From: a bacterium
Lineage (GTDB): Bacteria; JAMOTN01
Assembly: GCA_027062325.1 (NCBI GenBank)
Contig: JAMOTN010000064.1
Coordinates: 1-23,287, forward strand
Direction: 5' to 3'
Length of the DNA: 23,287 nucleotides
The position numbers were made by a program, and so were the translations under genes. This document shows, piece after piece, positions 6,468-15,123 of the stretch (positions within the stretch are counted from its first letter, which is position 1; each line of letters begins with the position of its first letter). The notes below the pieces were generated by a model that did no database searches, had not been told where the DNA came from, and was given only the letters and a program-made list of their open reading frames with translations.

Positions 6468-7805
6468 TTAGTTGCAGACCTGCAGTTTTTTGAACTCATC
6501 TGCTAAAAGGGAGAATGTAAACTCTCCTTCTGTAACAACTTCTGCATTGACATAGGCCGTTCCCTTAACTTTGCAAATTCTTGCCTTTTTCATCAACAAT
6601 TCAACTTCCATAATCAAAGTATCCCCCGGTTTTACAGGCTTCTTAAAACGAACTTTATCGATTGCTGCAAAAAATGGGGTAATATTCTTCAAATTAAAAC
6701 TCTTCAAAACAAGCACACCAGCACTTTGAGCCAATGCTTCCACTATCAAAACCCCAGGCATTACAGCCCTATGTGGAAAATGTCCTGTAAAAAACGCTTC
6801 GTTGCCTGTAACATTCTTTAGTGTGACAATCTTCTTACCTTCTTCAAAGTCAAGAACTCGATCCACAAGCAAAAATGGATAACGATGTGGCAGCAACTCT
6901 TTTATCTCCTCAAAATTCATACGCCTCACACACCTCTTTGCCAACCATTTTACTTTTTTAGCAAGAGCAACGTTATACTTATGACCACTTCTTTCCAACA
7001 GCCATTTTCCATCTAATTTGACACCTGCTAAAGATATATCCCCTAAAAAGTCCAAAATTTTGTGACGTACAAACTCATTTTCCCATCGCAGAGAATCTTT
7101 AACAACTATCCCGTCCTCCTTAACAAGGATAGCATTATCTAAACTTGCTCCTTTTATTAACCCCTTCTTCTTCAAAAAACCCAGCTCTTTTTCAAATCCA
7201 AAAGTCCTGGCTGGGGCTATATCTCTCTTGAAATTCTGCCAGGTTAAATTAAATTTAAAGGTTTGAATTCCTATAGGTGTTCCCCTATAATCCAGCAAAA
7301 AACTCACTTCAAAACCAGGAGAAGGGACATAAGTTGCTTTTACTCTTTTTGATTCATCTTCCACTGATAATGGTGTCAGAAAATACCCTTCACCCTCCAC
7401 CTTCTCCGCGATAAATTCTTCTATTCCAACATTGTCAATAGCTTCAGCCATTACTCTAGCACTTCCATCAAAAATCGGAAACTCTTCACCGCGCACAAAC
7501 TCAATTACAGCACTATTAATTCCTGCTGCAAACAGAACAGCCATCAAATGCTCAACGGTATCTATCCTCTCTCCCTCCGAATGCAATGAAGTACCTCTAA
7601 AAACGTCAACTACATTATCTACATCAGCTTTTATATAAACTCCATTTTTGAGAAACCTTATTTCACCACTTTCATCAGGGTGAATTATCACCCGTGCCTC
7701 TTCTCCAGTGTGCATTCCAATTCCTTCAAATTCAATTTTATCCTTTACAGTTCTAAAAATGCCCTTCCAAAACCTTTTCTTTACATCAAATGGCATATCT
7801 TTCAC
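6468..7805 (-). CDS. lpxC/fabZ: Bifunctional LpxC-FabZ: UDP-3-O-acyl-GlcNAc deacetylase / 3-hydroxyacyl-ACP dehydratase
   Basis: One frame joins two enzymes. Residues about 18-290 are LpxC, the zinc deacetylase committing lipid A synthesis: [22 protein letters not shown] (zinc ligand His86), [27 protein letters not shown] (zinc ligands His248 and Asp252) and the catalytic SGHKYN (His275). Residues about 296-445 are FabZ, the dehydratase of fatty acid elongation: [36 protein letters not shown] with catalytic His342 and Glu356. Both active sites look intact. Such fusions are known from Bacteroidetes, so the fusion is unusual but not new. GTG 7805 is chosen because GGAGG lies eight bases upstream; ATG 7811 is the alternative. 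The longer frame from 7880 would overlap the preceding gene and add no LpxC sequence. Confidence 0.95.
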   Translation of the reverse strand: MKDMPFDVKKRFWKGIFRTVKDKIEFEGIGMHTGEEARVIIHPDESGEIRFLKNGVYIKADVDNVVDVFRGTSLHSEGERIDTVEHLMAVLFAAGINSAVIEFVRGEEFPIFDGSARVMAEAIDNVGIEEFIAEKVEGEGYFLTPLSVEDESKRVKATYVPSPGFEVSFLLDYRGTPIGIQTFKFNLTWQNFKRDIAPARTFGFEKELGFLKKKGLIKGASLDNAILVKEDGIVVKDSLRWENEFVRHKILDFLGDISLAGVKLDGKWLLERSGHKYNVALAKKVKWLAKRCVRRMNFEEIKELLPHRYPFLLVDRVLDFEEGKKIVTLKNVTGNEAFFTGHFPHRAVMPGVLIVEALAQSAGVLVLKSFNLKNITPFFAAIDKVRFKKPVKPGDTLIMEVELLMKKARICKVKGTAYVNAEVVTEGEFTFSLLADEFKKLQVCN

Positions 7806-7824
7806 AAGCATCTCCTCCAATGAC

Positions 7825-8439
7825 CTAATCAAAGTAAAAGATAAATCCAAAACGCAAGTAGTCCTTATCGTAGTAATCATCTATCTTTACATACTCTAGC
7901 TTAATATCCAAACCGTAAACAGCTGAAAAATCCAAACCATAATACTTTGTTCCACCTTTACCAAAGTTGACATAAAATTTAACAGTCGGAAAAGGCTCCC
8001 ATTCAAGTCCACCCATTACTCCATAGTCAATCTTATAAACTCGTGAATCCCCAAAGTCAAAGTACTGTTTTCCAACTCCTAACAACATATTAAAAGACTG
8101 ATCAGTATAAAATTTAATAAAAGCTCTGGAAGATTTGTCAGAAAACTGACCTAGTAAATCGAAACTATCAGAGAGAAAATACCTGAAGTTAAAACCAGCG
8201 TTCCCTTTATCTTTAGATACAACAAATGCTCTGAGAGTAAAAGTGTCCGTTGACTTTAAAAGAATAGACATTCCCTTCTCGTAGTTTTCTTCATTCTCTG
8301 CATCAAATCCCAAGTAAAAATCCACCCTAGATTCTCCAACCTGGGGAACAACACCATATACATAAGATAAATTGTGAGAATAAACTACAAAATTAGTAAA
8401 AAAACACAATAATGCTAACACAATTCCCCATTTAAACAC
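7825..8439 (-). CDS. Putative small outer-membrane beta-barrel protein
   Basis: I do not recognise this 204-residue protein. Residues 1-21 look like a signal peptide ([13 protein letters not shown]). The rest consists of alternating hydrophobic/polar strands rich in Tyr, Phe and Gly separated by charged turns (for example [49 protein letters not shown]), and it ends [11 protein letters not shown], like the closing strand of an outer-membrane barrel but one residue past Phe. About eight to ten strands are plausible. It starts at GTG 8439 behind GGGGGG. It is embedded between lpxD and lpxC-fabZ with short gaps (about 20-40 nt), so it is expressed with LPS and outer-membrane assembly genes, but a specific role cannot be stated. 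Confidence 0.65.
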   Translation of the reverse strand: MFKWGIVLALLCFFTNFVVYSHNLSYVYGVVPQVGESRVDFYLGFDAENEENYEKGMSILLKSTDTFTLRAFVVSKDKGNAGFNFRYFLSDSFDLLGQFSDKSSRAFIKFYTDQSFNMLLGVGKQYFDFGDSRVYKIDYGVMGGLEWEPFPTVKFYVNFGKGGTKYYGLDFSAVYGLDIKLEYVKIDDYYDKDYLRFGFIFYFD

Positions 8440-8480
8440 TAAATTGCCCCCCTTTTCAAACCTCCTCTTATAAATCCCTT

Positions 8481-9560
8481 TTATAAATAATCAGCTTGAG
8501 CCAATTCTTTTAAAATTTTAAACAACTCTGGAAGCTTTTCTAGGACTTTCTGAATTCTCAAAAATTTCATATGAGGAATCGCAGGATACCCAGAAACCGT
8601 CTGACCTGCTGGAACATTATTTATAACTCCACCTTTAGCTGTAACTGTAACATCATCCCCAATTTCAATATGCCCAGAAACACCACTTTGCCCTGCTAAC
8701 TTAACTCTGTTTCCAATCTTAGTACTCCCTGCTATCCCAACTTGAGCCACAATTAAGCACTCATGACCAATTTTTACATTATGGCCAACGTGTACCAAAT
8801 TATCTATTTTGGTCCCCTTCCCAATAACAGTATCGCCAAAAGTTCCTCTATCTACCGTGACATTTGCCCCAATTTCTACATCATCTTCTATTACAACTCT
8901 ACCCCGTTGTGGTATTTTGTAAAAGCCATCCTCTGCTCTTGTATAACCGTATCCATCAGAGCCTATAACTGTTCCTGAATGAATGATCACTCGATTTCCT
9001 ATTTTTGAAAATTCGCGAAGAGTTACATTAGGATAAATTACACAATCTTCTCCGATCTCTACTCCAACTCCTATATAAACATGTGGATATATAATTGTTC
9101 CCCTTCCAATCTTTACTCCACTTTCAATAACTGCAAAATCCCCAATTCGGACATCTTCTCCGATCTCTACATTAGAAGCTATCTTGGCATTTGAGGAAAT
9201 ATCTTTAACTGGATGCTCAAAAGGATAGAAATGCTCTAACAACTTAGCAAAAGCCAAATCTGCATTCTTGACAACTACGAAAGCACGGGCAACATCTTTT
9301 AATGAACCATTGTTTTTTTCTATATCTGACCACGTTCGTTCCGAAACTATCAAAGCCCCGACTTTTCTACCGTTATCCTTAATTTTTCTCACAACAGAAA
9401 GGTCTCTTGCAAAAATCACACTCTCCTCATCTGCATTTTCGATAACATCAACTTTAGATAAAACAACATCTTTTTCGCCTACCAAATTTAAAGCTTCAAC
9501 AATCTCCTGCACTTTAGATAAAGTGATAACTTCTCTTGGTTTCCCCTTCAAATCAAACAC
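8481..9560 (-). CDS. lpxD: UDP-3-O-(3-hydroxyacyl)glucosamine N-acyltransferase LpxD
   Basis: Adds the second 3-hydroxyacyl chain in lipid A synthesis. The 359-residue protein has the N-terminal uridine-binding domain (residues 1-100, including [14 protein letters not shown]), hexapeptide beta-helix repeats from about 115 ([26 protein letters not shown]), the sequence [18 protein letters not shown] and the catalytic-His segment [17 protein letters not shown]. It then has [19 protein letters not shown] and a C-terminal helix. Length and motifs are normal. GTG 9560 is chosen because AAGGGG lies about eight bases upstream; GTG 9569 is too close to it. The gene follows ompH after about 75 nt, in the usual bamA-ompH-lpxD order. 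Confidence 0.96.
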   Translation of the reverse strand: MFDLKGKPREVITLSKVQEIVEALNLVGEKDVVLSKVDVIENADEESVIFARDLSVVRKIKDNGRKVGALIVSERTWSDIEKNNGSLKDVARAFVVVKNADLAFAKLLEHFYPFEHPVKDISSNAKIASNVEIGEDVRIGDFAVIESGVKIGRGTIIYPHVYIGVGVEIGEDCVIYPNVTLREFSKIGNRVIIHSGTVIGSDGYGYTRAEDGFYKIPQRGRVVIEDDVEIGANVTVDRGTFGDTVIGKGTKIDNLVHVGHNVKIGHECLIVAQVGIAGSTKIGNRVKLAGQSGVSGHIEIGDDVTVTAKGGVINNVPAGQTVSGYPAIPHMKFLRIQKVLEKLPELFKILKELAQADYL

Positions 9561-9636
9561 TTCACACACCCCTTAAAGCAAATGTATGCCACATCTTTTA
9601 TTTCAACTATTATTTTCGGAAGTTTACAACATCATA

Positions 9637-10155
9637 TTACTTCATTACTTTTCCAACATATTTACTGTTCAAAAGTTTTATCAAATCATCAGTAACATCA
9701 ATTCCACCAAATACCACAACTCTTCTATCGAATATGGCAGCCAATCCCTTTTGCTTGGCAAGCTCTTCTGCAGCTTTTATTATTACATCTTCAAGTTTCT
9801 TTTCATAATTTCTTCTCATTTGATCAAGCTGGGCATACATGCTGTCCCTCATCTGCTGAAGCTGCATTAATCTCTGATATAACTCATCCTCCTTCTTCTT
9901 CTTCTCATCCTTACTGAGCTTTTTATCATTTGCCCAACTATCTCTCCACTTCATAATTTTATCCTGCTCTTGTTTTAGTTGATCTTTAATAGCATTTTCC
10001 TTATCTTTCAAATAACTTATTACCTTCTGAGTATCCGTATAACTCTGGAAAACTTTGTTAAGCTCAGCATACCCAAACTTAAAACCACCTTTCTTCCCAG
10101 CAAATGAAACAAAAGCAAACAACACAGCCACTAACAAAACCATCGTCTTCTTCAT
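9637..10155 (-). CDS. ompH: OmpH/Skp-family periplasmic chaperone
   Basis: Skp-type chaperones hold unfolded outer-membrane proteins in the periplasm and pass them to the Bam machinery. The 172-residue product has a signal peptide (MKKTMVLLVAVLFAFVSFA). The mature start FKFGYAELNKVFQSYTDTQKV matches the family's strand and first helix. A long charged coiled-coil follows (about 45-125), forming the tentacles, then a return strand AIFDRRVVVFGGIDVTDDLIKLLN. Size and layout are typical. ATG 10155 has AGGAGG nine bases upstream. It lies 15 nt after bamA, the classic neighbour pair. Confidence 0.92.
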   Translation of the reverse strand: MKKTMVLLVAVLFAFVSFAGKKGGFKFGYAELNKVFQSYTDTQKVISYLKDKENAIKDQLKQEQDKIMKWRDSWANDKKLSKDEKKKKEDELYQRLMQLQQMRDSMYAQLDQMRRNYEKKLEDVIIKAAEELAKQKGLAAIFDRRVVVFGGIDVTDDLIKLLNSKYVGKVMK

Positions 10156-10170
10156 ACTAACCAACCTCCT

Positions 10171-11865
10171 TTAAAACGCATTTCCAAGATTAAAATATGT
10201 TCTTGTTTCCCCTTGAGCCCTTCCTACCTCAAAACGCACCATCCCAATAGGCGTCTTTACTCTTAATCCAAATCCACGCCCTGCCTTAATATCACTATCA
10301 GTATCCCACGCATCAGCCAAATCGTAGAATAGCACAAATTCAAAATTTTTGGCAAACCTCCACCTCAATTCTGAATTGTAAACTAAAGTTCTCTTTCCAT
10401 TATAAGAGTATTCTTTATAACCTCTCAACGTATTAGCACCACCAACATAGAACTTTTCATAAACTGGTATCTCCCCTTCAACCAGAGATATGAATCCATA
10501 TCGCAATCTCTGGGCTAAAATGACCTTACTCTTATAGACATCTCGATAGTACTTAAAATCCCAGAAAAATTTTCTGAAACCGTTATCACCTTTCAAAAAA
10601 TCTCCAGTAAACGTAACGGTAAATCCCAAACTATATCCCTTTGAAGGCAAAAGCACACTATTAACTGTTCTTCTCAAGAAATCAAGCGACAATCTTTGAA
10701 CTTCTTCATTATTTGTTGCCTTATCTCCAAGTTGAGCTATCAACTCATCTGCATCTTCAAGTTCAACCTTTTCATCCGTAAACCTCCATCCAAAATTCCA
10801 AGCTCCTTTAAATATTGGCTTACCAAAATATATGCTGTACCCCCTCCTTTTCTCATCATACTCCAACTTTTCATTCGCATCCGTATAGTAGTCCTTCTTA
10901 ACTTTGGTGTTATAAAGCGAAAAGTCAAGTGTTCTCTTTTTCCCCATAAACCAATTATCCGTATAGGAAAACTCATAAGATTTATACCCACCAAATTCAG
11001 CTTGAACATAAACACGTTTCCCCAAACCTCTAAAATTAGTGTCCTCCACCTTGACATAACCTGAAACACCAGTAGCAGAAGAATAACCAACACCAAAAAT
11101 GGTCACTCCTGTTTTCTCTTCCTTCACCCTTATCTTTAGCTTAACTTTATTTCCATAAGTAGGTAATATCTGTGGCTCAACCTCTGAAAAATAGCCCAAA
11201 TCGTAAATCCTCCATAAATCTTTTCTAAGCTGTTTCAAATCACAAACGGATCCAGGTCTAAGCTTCATTTCTCTGAGTAAGACAGTTTTCTTGGTTTTTT
11301 TCAATCCCTCAAACTCTATGCTATCTATGATTATCGGATCAATTAAAACTGCAATCACATCTTTCTCTAAAGGCTTCATTTCAACATTGACCAAAACTCC
11401 CTTCTTCTCTTTATACCATGAAGCAATAGAGTTAAAAACGCGTTTTAACTCAGCCACATTCAATACTTTTCCCTCAAACCCTTTTATCTTTTTTCTCAAG
11501 TCATCTGGTAACTTTCCTAATTTATCCTTTATAACTACTTTCGCAATTCGGGGATTTTCCCTAACCTCTATTATCAATTTAGATTTTATCTTGCTAACCT
11601 TCTTCACACTAACTTCAACATAGGAGAACAAACCACTCTGCACTAACTTCTTCTTCACATCTTGAACCGTCAAATAAGTAAGCATATCTCCCTTTTTCAA
11701 ACCAAGCAGGGACAGAAGCTTTTCCTTGGGCATAGATTTTAAACCTTTAACTTCAACTGAATCTATTATGCTAACAAAACCCGCAGCCCAAACTCTAGAA
11801 GTAAGAAGAAAGGTCACTAACAACACCAACACCAAATTTGCTCTCCATATTCTCCTCATTTTCAT
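10171..11865 (-). CDS. bamA: BamA/Omp85-family outer-membrane assembly factor
   Basis: Central barrel of the machine that folds and inserts outer-membrane proteins. The 564-residue product has a signal peptide (about 1-28, ending VWAAG). Three POTRA-like domains are visible, at about 29-103 (SIIDSVEVKGLKSMPKEKLL), 104-178 (RIAKVVIKDKLGKLPDDLRK) and 179-250 (IIIDSIEFEGLKKTKKTVLL), against five in E. coli. The 16-strand barrel follows, with the conserved lid-loop motif LRGY at about 480-483 and a C-terminal Phe. The reduced POTRA number is seen in several deep lineages. The ATG at 11865 has GAGGG about six bases upstream, so the first 71 nt, encoding most of the signal peptide, overlap the end of mlaD in another frame. 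Confidence 0.95.
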   Translation of the reverse strand: MKMRRIWRANLVLVLLVTFLLTSRVWAAGFVSIIDSVEVKGLKSMPKEKLLSLLGLKKGDMLTYLTVQDVKKKLVQSGLFSYVEVSVKKVSKIKSKLIIEVRENPRIAKVVIKDKLGKLPDDLRKKIKGFEGKVLNVAELKRVFNSIASWYKEKKGVLVNVEMKPLEKDVIAVLIDPIIIDSIEFEGLKKTKKTVLLREMKLRPGSVCDLKQLRKDLWRIYDLGYFSEVEPQILPTYGNKVKLKIRVKEEKTGVTIFGVGYSSATGVSGYVKVEDTNFRGLGKRVYVQAEFGGYKSYEFSYTDNWFMGKKRTLDFSLYNTKVKKDYYTDANEKLEYDEKRRGYSIYFGKPIFKGAWNFGWRFTDEKVELEDADELIAQLGDKATNNEEVQRLSLDFLRRTVNSVLLPSKGYSLGFTVTFTGDFLKGDNGFRKFFWDFKYYRDVYKSKVILAQRLRYGFISLVEGEIPVYEKFYVGGANTLRGYKEYSYNGKRTLVYNSELRWRFAKNFEFVLFYDLADAWDTDSDIKAGRGFGLRVKTPIGMVRFEVGRAQGETRTYFNLGNAF

Positions 11866-13111
11866 AGAATACCCTCACACTCCACCTCTTATATGCTTTT
11901 ACGTCAAACTCTCCTCTCATCCATTTCTTATCCTCGTCTTCACTGTAAAACAAACGTAATCTGAATTTCCCAAACCGCCTGCTGAATACCCCACTGAATC
12001 TATCTGCAAACTGCCCAACTCCAAATCCATTATACGTCATAAAACCATATCCGTCTTCGAATCTTAAAAACTCACCGTAACCAGCAGCAAATTGAACAGG
12101 TCCAAGTGCAAACCTACCCTCTACCTGCCAGGTATTCTCTGAACCACTGAAACTCTCTAGCGAAAAGATTGAATCACTCTCTCCAAAACCTGCTGCAAAA
12201 TCAGCCATCTTTTCTACACCTTTTTTAATATGTTGGACTTCCTCCGTTGAATATTTTAAATTGTATTTCGCCAATAACTCCCTCAACTCATTTCCCGCTC
12301 CCTGCCAACTCTTCAATGCTCCGTTCAAACTTTTCCTCGTAGAAGATAACGTAACTTTCAGTTCCTTCCTAACAGTTTTTAAAGTAACATTTAAATTTTG
12401 GGAAACTGAAGAGATATTTTTTGTCAAGTTAGAACGAAGTATTACCACTTCTCGGCTAACATTCTCCAAAGTTTCCTTTAAAGTCTGTGCTACCTTTTCC
12501 AATTTAGAGACAACCCTCTCCTTTGCCTCAGCTAAGTTCAAGTTTTTCAGATCTTCGCTGAATTTCTTTATATTAGCAGATGTGTCTTCAAAGTTGACTA
12601 TCATTCCTTTGATTTTTCCCTTATCAAAGCTAACTACCAGATCCTCAATATGAGAGGATATCTTATTAAGAGATTGCAAAAGATTTTTGCCCTTCTCCAT
12701 CAATTCGGTAAAATCAACCACTTTTGAAGCCTTAATAAGCCTTTTTCCATTCACTTCCAAAACTTTCTCAGCAGTAGCCTCTTCAATGGCCACTCCTTTC
12801 TCTCCCATCAAACCTATCTGAATAAGATAAATTCTCTTCTTTTCTGGGAGCAGAACATCTTTTCTAACTTGCAGTTTTAAGTCAACATAAATTTTACCAT
12901 CATGCTGTACAAATCCCACATTACTTACATAACCAATATTTATTCCCTTTAAATAAACCGGAGTACCTTCCTGAATCCCCGTTGCATCCTCAAAAGCCAC
13001 TTCCATCGAAGTATATTCACCAGCTGGATTAGCCACATATTTAGTACCAATCCACAATGCCAGAACAACTGCTAACGTAACAAATATTCCCAACAGTAAA
13101 TCCCCTTTCAA
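11795..13111 (-). CDS. mlaD: MlaD-type MCE protein with long helical segment and C-terminal beta-strand domain
   Basis: Substrate-binding part of the Mla phospholipid transporter, anchored by one inner-membrane helix (about 5-22). The MCE domain spans about 35-115 (YTSMEVAFEDATGIQEGTPVYLKGINIGYV). Residues about 135-305 are predicted helical coiled coil, with Lys/Ser/Leu heptads. Residues about 325-438 form roughly eight amphipathic strands (WQVEGRFAL, VQFAAGYGEF, YGFMTYNGFGVG, FRLRLFYSE, WSVRVFYEN), and the protein ends DLSSYF with Phe last, as in outer-membrane barrels. E. coli MlaD (about 180 residues) lacks the last part. A comparable MlaD-barrel fusion is known from the diderm Firmicute Veillonella parvula. 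It starts at TTG 13111 with GGAGG eight bases upstream, 26 nt after mlaF. Confidence 0.92.
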   Translation of the reverse strand: MKGDLLLGIFVTLAVVLALWIGTKYVANPAGEYTSMEVAFEDATGIQEGTPVYLKGINIGYVSNVGFVQHDGKIYVDLKLQVRKDVLLPEKKRIYLIQIGLMGEKGVAIEEATAEKVLEVNGKRLIKASKVVDFTELMEKGKNLLQSLNKISSHIEDLVVSFDKGKIKGMIVNFEDTSANIKKFSEDLKNLNLAEAKERVVSKLEKVAQTLKETLENVSREVVILRSNLTKNISSVSQNLNVTLKTVRKELKVTLSSTRKSLNGALKSWQGAGNELRELLAKYNLKYSTEEVQHIKKGVEKMADFAAGFGESDSIFSLESFSGSENTWQVEGRFALGPVQFAAGYGEFLRFEDGYGFMTYNGFGVGQFADRFSGVFSRRFGKFRLRLFYSEDEDKKWMRGEFDVKAYKRWSVRVFYENEENMESKFGVGVVSDLSSYF

Positions 13112-13137
13112 TCTTTATCCCTCCTAATTTTATATTT

Positions 13138-13896
13138 CTACACCTCAATTTTCATAGGTCCTTCTGCTTTCCCCTCAACAAACTGGCGAACATAGGGATT
13201 ATCTGATCTTTTCATTTCATCAACTGTCCCATCAAATACAATATTACCACCAAATAAAAGCACTATTCTATCAGCTATTCTAAAAGCACTTTTAACATCA
13301 TGAGTGATAACCGCAAACGTCGTATCAAATTCTTTTTTTAAGAAAAGAATTAATTTGTCAATATTAGCAGTTGTCACAGGATCCAAACCTGTAGTTGGCT
13401 CATCCAAAAACGTCAGCAAAGGATTCGCCACCAAAGTTCTGGCAAGGGCAACACGCCTTCTCATACCACCGGATAACTCATTTGGCATGAGATTTTCAGT
13501 TCCTTCCAATCCTAATTTCTTGAGTATCCAATGAACTTTTTCCTTTATAGCATTAAATCTTTCACCTCTTCTCTCCAACGGAAAAGCAACATTTTCAAAT
13601 ACTGTCATATAGTCAAATAACGCCCCTCCCTGAAACAACATTCCTAATTTGGGCCTTACTTTAAACCACTCCTTTTCCGTGTAATTTGTTACCTCCTCAT
13701 TTTCAAAAAATATGCGCCCCCTATCAGGCTTCATAAGACCTATCAAATTTTTTATTAAAACGCTCTTTCCACAACCAGATGGTCCCATTATCACTAACAA
13801 TTCACTTTTCCTGATATCAATTGTTATTCCCTTCAAAACTTCCTTTTGTCCAAAACTCTTATGGATATCTTCACCTCTTAAAATCACATTCTCCAT
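13138..13896 (-). CDS. mlaF: Mla ABC transporter ATPase MlaF
   Basis: Cytoplasmic ATPase that drives phospholipid movement between membranes with MlaE and MlaD. The 252-residue protein has Walker A MGPSGCGKSVLIKNL (about 37-51), the Q-loop GMLFQGGALFDYMTV typical of the MlaF/MCE-linked ATPases, the signature NELSGGMRRRVALAR (about 138-152), Walker B PLLTFLDEPTTGLDP and the switch His in FAVITHD. The length is normal and all catalytic motifs are intact. The ATG at 13896 follows mlaE by 21 nt and mlaD follows by 26 nt, the usual mlaE-mlaF-mlaD order. Confidence 0.96.
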   Translation of the reverse strand: MENVILRGEDIHKSFGQKEVLKGITIDIRKSELLVIMGPSGCGKSVLIKNLIGLMKPDRGRIFFENEEVTNYTEKEWFKVRPKLGMLFQGGALFDYMTVFENVAFPLERRGERFNAIKEKVHWILKKLGLEGTENLMPNELSGGMRRRVALARTLVANPLLTFLDEPTTGLDPVTTANIDKLILFLKKEFDTTFAVITHDVKSAFRIADRIVLLFGGNIVFDGTVDEMKRSDNPYVRQFVEGKAEGPMKIEV

Positions 13897-13917
13897 CTAA
13901 ACCTTTCTCACCCTCCA

Positions 13918-14655
13918 TCAATAGAAAACGAGAGAAAACAACGTAAGCAAATAATTGGCTACAAGGATGGATATAATAGCAGCAACAACCGAAACTGTGG
14001 TCCTCTTTCCAACACCCATAGCACCACCTTCTGTTTCAAGTCCATTGTAAGAACTAACAACTCCTATCAAAATCCCAAAAACCGCTCCTTTAACCAACGA
14101 CAAAATTATATCCTTTTGCATTAAGAGTCTTTTTATACTCTCTGTGTAAGTCACTAGCTCTAACCCAAGCGACTTAACTGCAACAAATGCTCCGCCAATT
14201 AAACCAGCAGTAAATGAGTAAAAAGTCAATATTGGCAGCATGAACATGAGAGCAAGAGTACGGGGAACCGCAAGGTAACTTTCTGGATCAACAGCCATGA
14301 CCCTTAAAGCATCAACCTGTTCTGTAATCTTCATACTACCAATCTCAGCAGTAAAAGCACTTCCTATCCTTCCTGCTATAACCATTGCAGTCAAAACAGG
14401 AGCCAACTCTCTTGCCAAAGCAAGAGCTACAACTCCGCCAATGTAACCTGAAGCTCCAACTTTCTGAAACTCATGGCCTGTTTGAACTACCAAAACCATT
14501 CCTGCGAAAGTTCCCGTAATAAGAACAACTAACCACGATTCAACCCCAACTCTTATCAAGTTGCGCCAGAATTCTTTATACTCCCAGCGCAATGTAAAAA
14601 AGTCCCACATTACTTTAAGAAAAATCCTCGTTGTCCTACCAATTGCACTAATCAT
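13918..14655 (-). CDS. mlaE: Mla ABC transporter permease MlaE
   Basis: Inner-membrane permease of the MCE-linked phospholipid transporter, 245 residues with about five to six hydrophobic segments. Family motifs include LITGTFAGMVLVVQTGHEFQK, ALARELAPVLTAMVIAGRIGSAFTAEIGSM and ITEQVDALRVMAVDP with PRTLALMFMLPILT. A coupling helix and the C-terminal GVGKRTTVSVV segment are also present. ATG 14655 is preferred over TTG 14673: neither has a ribosome site, but a promoter-like -10 box seven nt upstream of 14655 suggests a leaderless message beginning at that ATG. It is the first gene of the outer-membrane cluster and diverges from the RsbW-like gene, whose first ATG is only 23 nt away. Confidence 0.94.
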   Translation of the reverse strand: MISAIGRTTRIFLKVMWDFFTLRWEYKEFWRNLIRVGVESWLVVLITGTFAGMVLVVQTGHEFQKVGASGYIGGVVALALARELAPVLTAMVIAGRIGSAFTAEIGSMKITEQVDALRVMAVDPESYLAVPRTLALMFMLPILTFYSFTAGLIGGAFVAVKSLGLELVTYTESIKRLLMQKDIILSLVKGAVFGILIGVVSSYNGLETEGGAMGVGKRTTVSVVAAIISILVANYLLTLFSLVFY

Positions 14656-14670
14656 ATTATCAAGTATAAT
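14643..14670 (+). promoter_or_regulatory. Candidate promoter for the RsbW-like gene, leaderless or nearly so
   Basis: TTGCAC (14643-14648), a 16-nt spacer and a perfect TATAAT (14665-14670) predict a start at about 14677, two bases before ATG 14679. No ribosome site precedes that ATG, consistent with a leaderless mRNA. The -35 box lies inside the first codons of mlaE on the other strand. Confidence 0.55.
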
Positions 14671-14690
14671 CAATTTTGATGGATATGCAA
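14663..14690 (-). promoter_or_regulatory. Candidate promoter for the mlaE-led outer-membrane operon, leaderless
   Basis: On the minus strand TTGCAT (14690-14685), a 16-nt spacer and TATACT (14668-14663) predict a start at about 14656, directly at the mlaE ATG (14655). Its -10 box overlaps that of the divergent promoter by four bases, and spacing and hexamers are near mirror images, so the two promoters probably cannot be occupied at once. Confidence 0.5.
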
Positions 14691-15104
14691 ATGAGAACAG
14701 AGTTATTTCTCAAACCAAAGTTGGAAGAAGTTTCAACTGCTTTGGAGAAGGTAGAAGCAACCATTAGAAGCTTTGTAAAATCATCTGAAAATTTAGGAGA
14801 ATTTATCATTGCATTGGAAGAGATACTAGTTAACATAGTAAAATACTCCAAAGCAAGTTATATAAAGTTGGAGTTTGAGTTGAGAGAGGAGAATCGTAAG
14901 TGGACAGTATTTTCCATTTTAATTGATGATGGGGAAGAGGTTCCCAAACATATTTTAGACACTTCTCCTGATCTTTCCCTTCCGCTCAGCAAAAGAAAAA
15001 TAGGGGGATTAGGATTGTACTTTGTAAAGAAATTGATAGATGAGTTCAAGTATGAGCACATAAACGGAGAAAACTTTTGGTTTATGAAGAAATATTTTAG
15101 TTAA
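14679..15104 (+). CDS. RsbW-like anti-sigma regulatory serine kinase (HATPase)
   Basis: A 141-residue GHKL ATPase of the anti-sigma factor/serine kinase type, cytoplasmic. The N-box is ALEEILVNIVKYSKAS (about 45-60, with Glu48 and Asn52), the D-box SILIDDGEEVP (about 79-89) and the G-box KIGGLGLYFVKKLIDEF (about 107-123), closing with a strand and MKKYF. In known systems such proteins bind a sigma factor and phosphorylate a STAS-domain antagonist. Neither partner is in this window, so the target is unknown. ATG 14679 is taken as the start because the predicted transcript begins there; ATG 14685 or 14691 are possible. The lipoprotein gene follows almost immediately. Confidence 0.85.
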   Translation: MDMQMRTELFLKPKLEEVSTALEKVEATIRSFVKSSENLGEFIIALEEILVNIVKYSKASYIKLEFELREENRKWTVFSILIDDGEEVPKHILDTSPDLSLPLSKRKIGGLGLYFVKKLIDEFKYEHINGENFWFMKKYFS

Positions 15105-15123
15105 AATGAGGAGGTTTATAACT

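Noticed and set aside
7806-7880. Long N-terminal extension of LpxC-FabZ
   Set aside because: It would overlap the preceding gene, lacks a ribosome site and adds no LpxC-like sequence.
9561-9636. Small gene or promoter between ompH and lpxD
   Set aside because: Only a ten-codon frame without a ribosome site is present and no hexamer pair stands out; it looks like a plain intra-operon spacer.
10696-11096. Open frames on both strands within bamA
   Set aside because: They lie wholly inside the well-conserved bamA frame, have no ribosome sites and read as low-quality protein.
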